A stretch of DNA of 7,436 nucleotides from Prevotellaceae bacterium (GTDB lineage: Bacteria; Bacteroidota; Bacteroidia; Bacteroidales; UBA932). This document shows positions 5,826-7,436 of the stretch, one piece after another (the stretch's first letter is position 1; every line of letters starts with the position of its first letter). Location of the stretch: assembly GCA_031259935.1 (NCBI GenBank), contig JAIRKV010000154.1, positions 1-7,436 of the forward strand. Reading direction: 5' to 3'. A program made the translations under genes and the position numbers. The notes under the pieces were generated by a model that saw nothing but the letters and a program-made list of their open reading frames with translations, did no database searches and was not told the DNA's origin.

Positions 5826-7211
5826 ATGAAAACCAAAAGAATAATTGCCCTTGATGCATTTCGCGGATTTACCGTTGCATTAATGATTTTAGTAAACAAT
5901 CCGGGAAGCTGGAGTCATATTTATTCTCCGTTGCGCCACGCCGAATGGCAAGGCTGTACACCTACCGACCTTGTATTCCCGTTTTTTCTTTTTGTTGTAG
6001 GCGTTGCATCGTTTTTTTCATTCAAAAAATTCGATTTTAACCTTAACAAAACAACATTTTTCAAACTCTTTCGACGAGCATTATTGATATTTTTGATTGG
6101 ATTTTTGCTAAATCTTTATCCGTTTTTTGACATCAACAAGCCATTTTCGTTGCAAAATATCTGGAATAAACTCGAAGCAGTAAGAGTTTTTGGAGTATTG
6201 CAGCGTATCGCATGTGCTTATTTTATTGGAATTTTTCTTTGTCTTTTATTTAAATCAACCAAAAAAATTGCAGCGGCAGGTATTGCATTAATGCTTTTGT
6301 TTTGGGGAATTTTAATTGTCGGAAATCCGCAAAACCCTTACGACAAAAAAGAAAATACATGCAGAGCAGTCGATTTAATTATTCCGGGCGAAAATAATAT
6401 TTACAAAGGTTACAGCCGCACGCTCGAACTCGATAATTTTAACTTTACCGTTGTTGACGATACGCATTTCAATGTAAAACCTGCCGACGGCAAAAATATT
6501 GACATGAATTACGTCTCGTTTCAATCGGTGCCGGATGGCTGCGAACTGAAAAAAGAAACACAAAACGGCTCCGTTTCATACATTGTCGTTCCATTCGAAA
6601 ATACGGATATGGAAAATTTATCTGCAAAAACAGTCATGCAATTCAGCCGGGCAACCGAACGAATACCGTTCGACCCTGAAGGTTTGCTGGGAGCAATGTC
6701 GGCTGCGGCAACAGTGATTTTCGGATTTTTGACAGGCAGACTTATCAATTTTTATTCAAAAAACAAAGAAAAAATGGTAACGCATCTTTTGCTTTGCGGA
6801 ACGGCGGCGGTTTTTGCAGGAATGTTTTGGGGACAGTGGTTTATAATATGCAAACCGCTGTGGACAGGTTCGTACGTCCTGTATGCCGGCGGGCTGGCGA
6901 TGATTGTTCTCGCATTTTTCATTTGGTTTATGGAGGTAAAACAATACAGCCAAAAATATTTCCGTCCGCTTATTGCCTTTGGTTCCAATCCGCTGTTTTT
7001 GTTTGTCATGGCGGGCGTAGCAGTCAAAACCATGAATTTTCCATGGTTCAACATTGGAGGAATGTCGTTGCAAAGCCGCATATATGCAAATGTTTACAGT
7101 GAAATTATCGACCCAGACTTCGGCTCGCTGCTGTATGCCCTTACTTTTGTTGCAATGCTGTGGATAATTGCCGAAATTCTGTACAGAAAGAAAATATATA
7201 TAAAGGTATGA
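5826..7211 (+). CDS. Heparan-alpha-glucosaminide N-acetyltransferase family membrane protein (COG4299/NagX-like)
   Basis: This 461-residue polytopic membrane protein belongs to the family of human HGSNAT, whose catalytic domain carries acetyl groups across a membrane to glucosamine. The N-terminal signature is clear: RIIALDAFRGFTVALM (5-20), then LVNNPGSW (22-29), then RHAEWQGCTPTDLVFPFF (37-54) with the presumed catalytic His38. Further family blocks are GVLQRIACAY (123-132), DPEGLLGAMSA (283-293) and AFGSNPLFLFV (384-394). About ten hydrophobic segments are visible. Bacterial relatives are often 370-420 residues; the excess here is a hydrophilic stretch at about 197-279, between the YKG and DPEGLL blocks. 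The start was chosen at ATG 5826 because the promoter lies just upstream. A role in cell-wall or glycan amino-sugar handling is plausible but unproven. There is no neighbouring glycosidase or transporter to support it. Confidence 0.88.
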   Translation: MKTKRIIALDAFRGFTVALMILVNNPGSWSHIYSPLRHAEWQGCTPTDLVFPFFLFVVGVASFFSFKKFDFNLNKTTFFKLFRRALLIFLIGFLLNLYPFFDINKPFSLQNIWNKLEAVRVFGVLQRIACAYFIGIFLCLLFKSTKKIAAAGIALMLLFWGILIVGNPQNPYDKKENTCRAVDLIIPGENNIYKGYSRTLELDNFNFTVVDDTHFNVKPADGKNIDMNYVSFQSVPDGCELKKETQNGSVSYIVVPFENTDMENLSAKTVMQFSRATERIPFDPEGLLGAMSAAATVIFGFLTGRLINFYSKNKEKMVTHLLLCGTAAVFAGMFWGQWFIICKPLWTGSYVLYAGGLAMIVLAFFIWFMEVKQYSQKYFRPLIAFGSNPLFLFVMAGVAVKTMNFPWFNIGGMSLQSRIYANVYSEIIDPDFGSLLYALTFVAMLWIIAEILYRKKIYIKV

Positions 7212-7213
7212 TA

Positions 7214-7235
7214 TTTATACTTTCCCATGTATAAA
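7214..7235 (+). terminator. Possible terminator hairpin after the acyltransferase gene
   Basis: TTTATAC (7214-7220) and GTATAAA (7229-7235) form a perfect 7-bp stem with an 8-nt loop, starting 3 nt after the TGA stop. The stem is AT-rich and is not followed by a T-run, so it would be a weak terminator at best. Confidence 0.3.
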
Positions 7236-7246
7236 AATGAAAGACT

Positions 7247-7293
7247 GTCATTGCAGGCGCAACGACTTAATGATTTAAATATTTAAAATTTAA
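7247..7293. repeat. Degenerate copy of the GTCATTGC repeat with AT tract
   Basis: GTCATTGC (7247-7254) and GCAACGAC (7259-7266) form an 8-bp hairpin with one mismatch and a 4-nt loop. An AT tract containing TTTAAAATTTAA (7282-7293) follows. The same 12-mer precedes the hairpin at 378-407, so the two copies are in opposite orientation at the two ends of the window. The central part is diverged. Confidence 0.5.
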
Positions 7294-7334
7294 GATTATA
7301 GACAGAAGCAAACAAGAAAGCACGTCATCCTATG

Positions 7335-7365
7335 TTTGCAGAAAAAAACGGAATGATTAAATTTG
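7335..7365 (+). promoter_or_regulatory. Canonical Bacteroidota promoter at the right edge
   Basis: TTTG (7335-7338), a 19-bp spacer and TAAATTTG (7358-7365) match the consensus TTTG-N19-21-TAnnTTTG exactly, the best promoter in the window. An ATG follows 17 bp after the -7 box at 7383, with a frame open to the window edge. Confidence 0.6.
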
Positions 7366-7382
7366 CATCAATAAAAATAAAA

Positions 7383-7436
7383 ATGAAAATAAACCAAATA
7401 ATAATAAACGACAGAAAAAAGGGAAGGAAAAAAATT
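7383..7436 (+). CDS. Possible start of a further gene, cut by the window edge
   Basis: An ATG at 7383 opens a frame of 18 codons to the last base, beginning MKINQIIINDRKKGRKK. It sits 17 bp after the strong promoter at 7335-7365, a distance similar to the other promoter-start pairs here (20-46 bp). The peptide is too short to recognise. Alternatively the purine-rich GGGAAGGAAAAAAA at 7421-7434 could be a ribosome binding site for a start just outside the window. Confidence 0.35.
   Translation, partial: MKINQIIINDRKKGRKKI

Overview
The window looks like a chromosomal segment from a member of the Bacteroidota. It is AT-rich, ribosome binding sites are weak, and several genes are preceded by the phylum's characteristic -7 promoter box TAnnTTTG (TATCTTTG, TAAATTTG). 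The protein set also fits this group: a phosphomannomutase-type enzyme, a ruvX-def pair, hutI and a COG4299-type membrane acyltransferase. No close relative can be named from the sequence alone.

Layout, left to right. Positions 1-144 hold the 3' end of a + strand gene, recognisable as the C-terminus of the tRNA modification enzyme MiaA. Positions 145-543 are non-coding. They carry three palindromic boxes spaced exactly 21 bp apart (188-241), then a 264-bp element bounded by about 40-bp near-perfect inverted repeats (283-546). Inside the element is a GTCATTGC-type hairpin. The right arm of the element overlaps the stop codon of the next gene. Positions 544-4177 hold four tightly packed - strand genes, transcribed in the order antiporter, ruvX, def, manB-like. 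Gaps are 17-34 bp, so they are probably one operon driven from a TATCTTTG promoter at 4198-4205. A divergent intergenic region (4178-4419) follows, with a 9-bp inverted repeat next to the hutI promoter. Positions 4420-5679 encode imidazolonepropionase (HutI, histidine degradation). Positions 5826-7211 encode a polytopic membrane protein of the heparan-alpha-glucosaminide N-acetyltransferase family, with its own promoter. The last 225 bp hold a short hairpin, a degenerate second copy of the GTCATTGC repeat, a textbook Bacteroidota promoter, and the first 18 codons of a possible further gene cut by the window edge.

Most genes are housekeeping: tRNA modification, removal of the N-formyl group, 16S rRNA processing or recombination, sugar-phosphate interconversion, ion homeostasis and histidine catabolism. 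They do not form one pathway. No phage, CRISPR or defence system is visible. The points that deserve a second look are the inverted-repeat element that appears to supply the manB-like gene's stop codon, the phased palindromes beside it, an antiporter lacking the usual acidic residue in its ion-binding motif, and an approximately 80-residue insertion in the acyltransferase.
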